Below, in pieces: positions 63,704 through 64,000 of a stretch of 64,000 bases of DNA. The notes beneath the pieces were generated by a model. It ran no database searches, was not told the DNA's origin, and saw nothing but the letters and a program-made list of their open reading frames with translations. The DNA comes from Planctomycetaceae bacterium (lineage in GTDB: Bacteria > Planctomycetota > Planctomycetia > Planctomycetales > Planctomycetaceae). The first letter of the stretch is position 1. The number at the start of each line of letters is the position of its first letter. Where the stretch lies: the NCBI GenBank assembly GCA_041398785.1, contig JAWKUA010000008.1, positions 122,001 through 186,000 of the forward strand, read 5' to 3'. The position numbers and the translations under genes are program-made.

Positions 63704-64000
63704 CTACATTTCCTGCCCGCTCAGTCTGGCGACTTCGTTGACGTCTTTGTCTCCGCGGCCGGACAGGCAGACAACGATGACGTCGTCTTTGTCCCGCTTT
63801 GTCGCCGCCTTCATGGCGTACGCGATCGCGTGCGAGGTTTCGATGGCCGGCAGGATGCCTTCCATGCGGGCCATCTTCTGAAACGCGGCCAGCGCTTCGT
63901 CGTCGGTGGCGCTGACGTAATTGACGCGGCCGGTATCCTTCCAGTAGCTGTGTTCCGGCCCGACTCCCGGATAGTCCAGGCCCGCCGAAATGGAATGAAC
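63704..64000 (-). CDS. trpB: Tryptophan synthase beta chain, C-terminal part (cut by window edge)
   Basis: The frame is open to the window edge and gives the last ~98 residues of TrpB: SISAGLDYPGVGPEHSYW, VNYVSATDDEALAAF, EGILPAIETSHAIAYA and VIVCLSGRGDKDV (PLP-phosphate-binding region). TrpB makes tryptophan from indole and serine. Ends 45 bases before slyX. Confidence 0.95.
   Translation of the reverse strand, partial: VHSISAGLDYPGVGPEHSYWKDTGRVNYVSATDDEALAAFQKMARMEGILPAIETSHAIAYAMKAATKRDKDDVIVVCLSGRGDKDVNEVARLSGQEM

Overview
This window looks like chromosomal DNA of a planctomycete (Planctomycetota, order Planctomycetales or a relative). The signs are a Tat-exported DUF1501 protein, a Tat-exported Gfo/Idh/MocA oxidoreductase, an exported sulfatase, a Ser/Thr kinase fused to a formylglycine-enzyme-like domain, giant WD40/PDZ proteins, lipid A genes (lpxK, an LpxH-like phosphatase) and many lineage-type secreted proteins of unknown function. 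The DNA is GC-rich, with short operons on both strands. The species is inferred only from gene content.

Layout. 1-6.8 kb: end of a glycosyltransferase, an LpxH-like phosphatase, a short WD40 protein, a DUF1501 protein, a decayed nucleotidyltransferase and a kinase-FGE fusion. 7.0-12.5 kb: a very large WD40/PDZ/Ig-like protein whose caspase-like C-terminus is cut off by one in-frame TAA. 12.9-21.3 kb: outer-membrane and secreted proteins, an enolase-superfamily enzyme, a sulfatase, a FAD-oxidoreductase/MnmM-like methyltransferase fusion (a possible non-canonical MnmC) and an oxidoreductase. 21.6-34.7 kb: an AAA ATPase, lpxK (frameshifted), monomeric isocitrate dehydrogenase, a leucine-rich-repeat lipoprotein, a CehA/McbA-type metallohydrolase (disturbed 5' end), a 2OG-Fe oxygenase, small hypotheticals and CorA.

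The most notable region is 34.7-57.4 kb. It holds a beta-carbonic anhydrase, two EIIA(Ntr)-like proteins (one with an HTH domain), a histidine kinase and a sigma-54 response regulator. It also holds all the main subunits of a hydrogenase-4/complex-I-like membrane complex (HyfB, C, E, F on the minus strand; HyfG and a ferredoxin-HyfI fusion on the plus strand) whose large subunit has lost the NiFe-binding cysteines. Next to these are the DabA/DabB inorganic-carbon pump, a second NuoL/M-like subunit, and a SulP transporter with STAS and a PII/SbtB-like domain. Four sites resembling sigma-54 -24/-12 promoters precede four of these transcription units. Paired palindromes of the form STGCAR-N4-YTGCAY, 20-21 bp apart, lie upstream of them in three intergenic regions. 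I read this as one sigma-54 regulon coupling a redox-driven or ion-driven complex to CO2/bicarbonate uptake, with EIIA(Ntr) proteins and the two-component system as controllers.

57.4-64 kb: a histone H1-like protein, an aminotransferase, ComB-like phosphatase, a repeat-bearing intergenic region, a secreted protein, and a trpB-slyX-dihydroorotate-dehydrogenase-like operon running off the right edge.

Three coding regions (11.8, 23.96 and 28.07 kb) are each broken by what looks like a single-base change. These may be real or may be residual sequencing errors.
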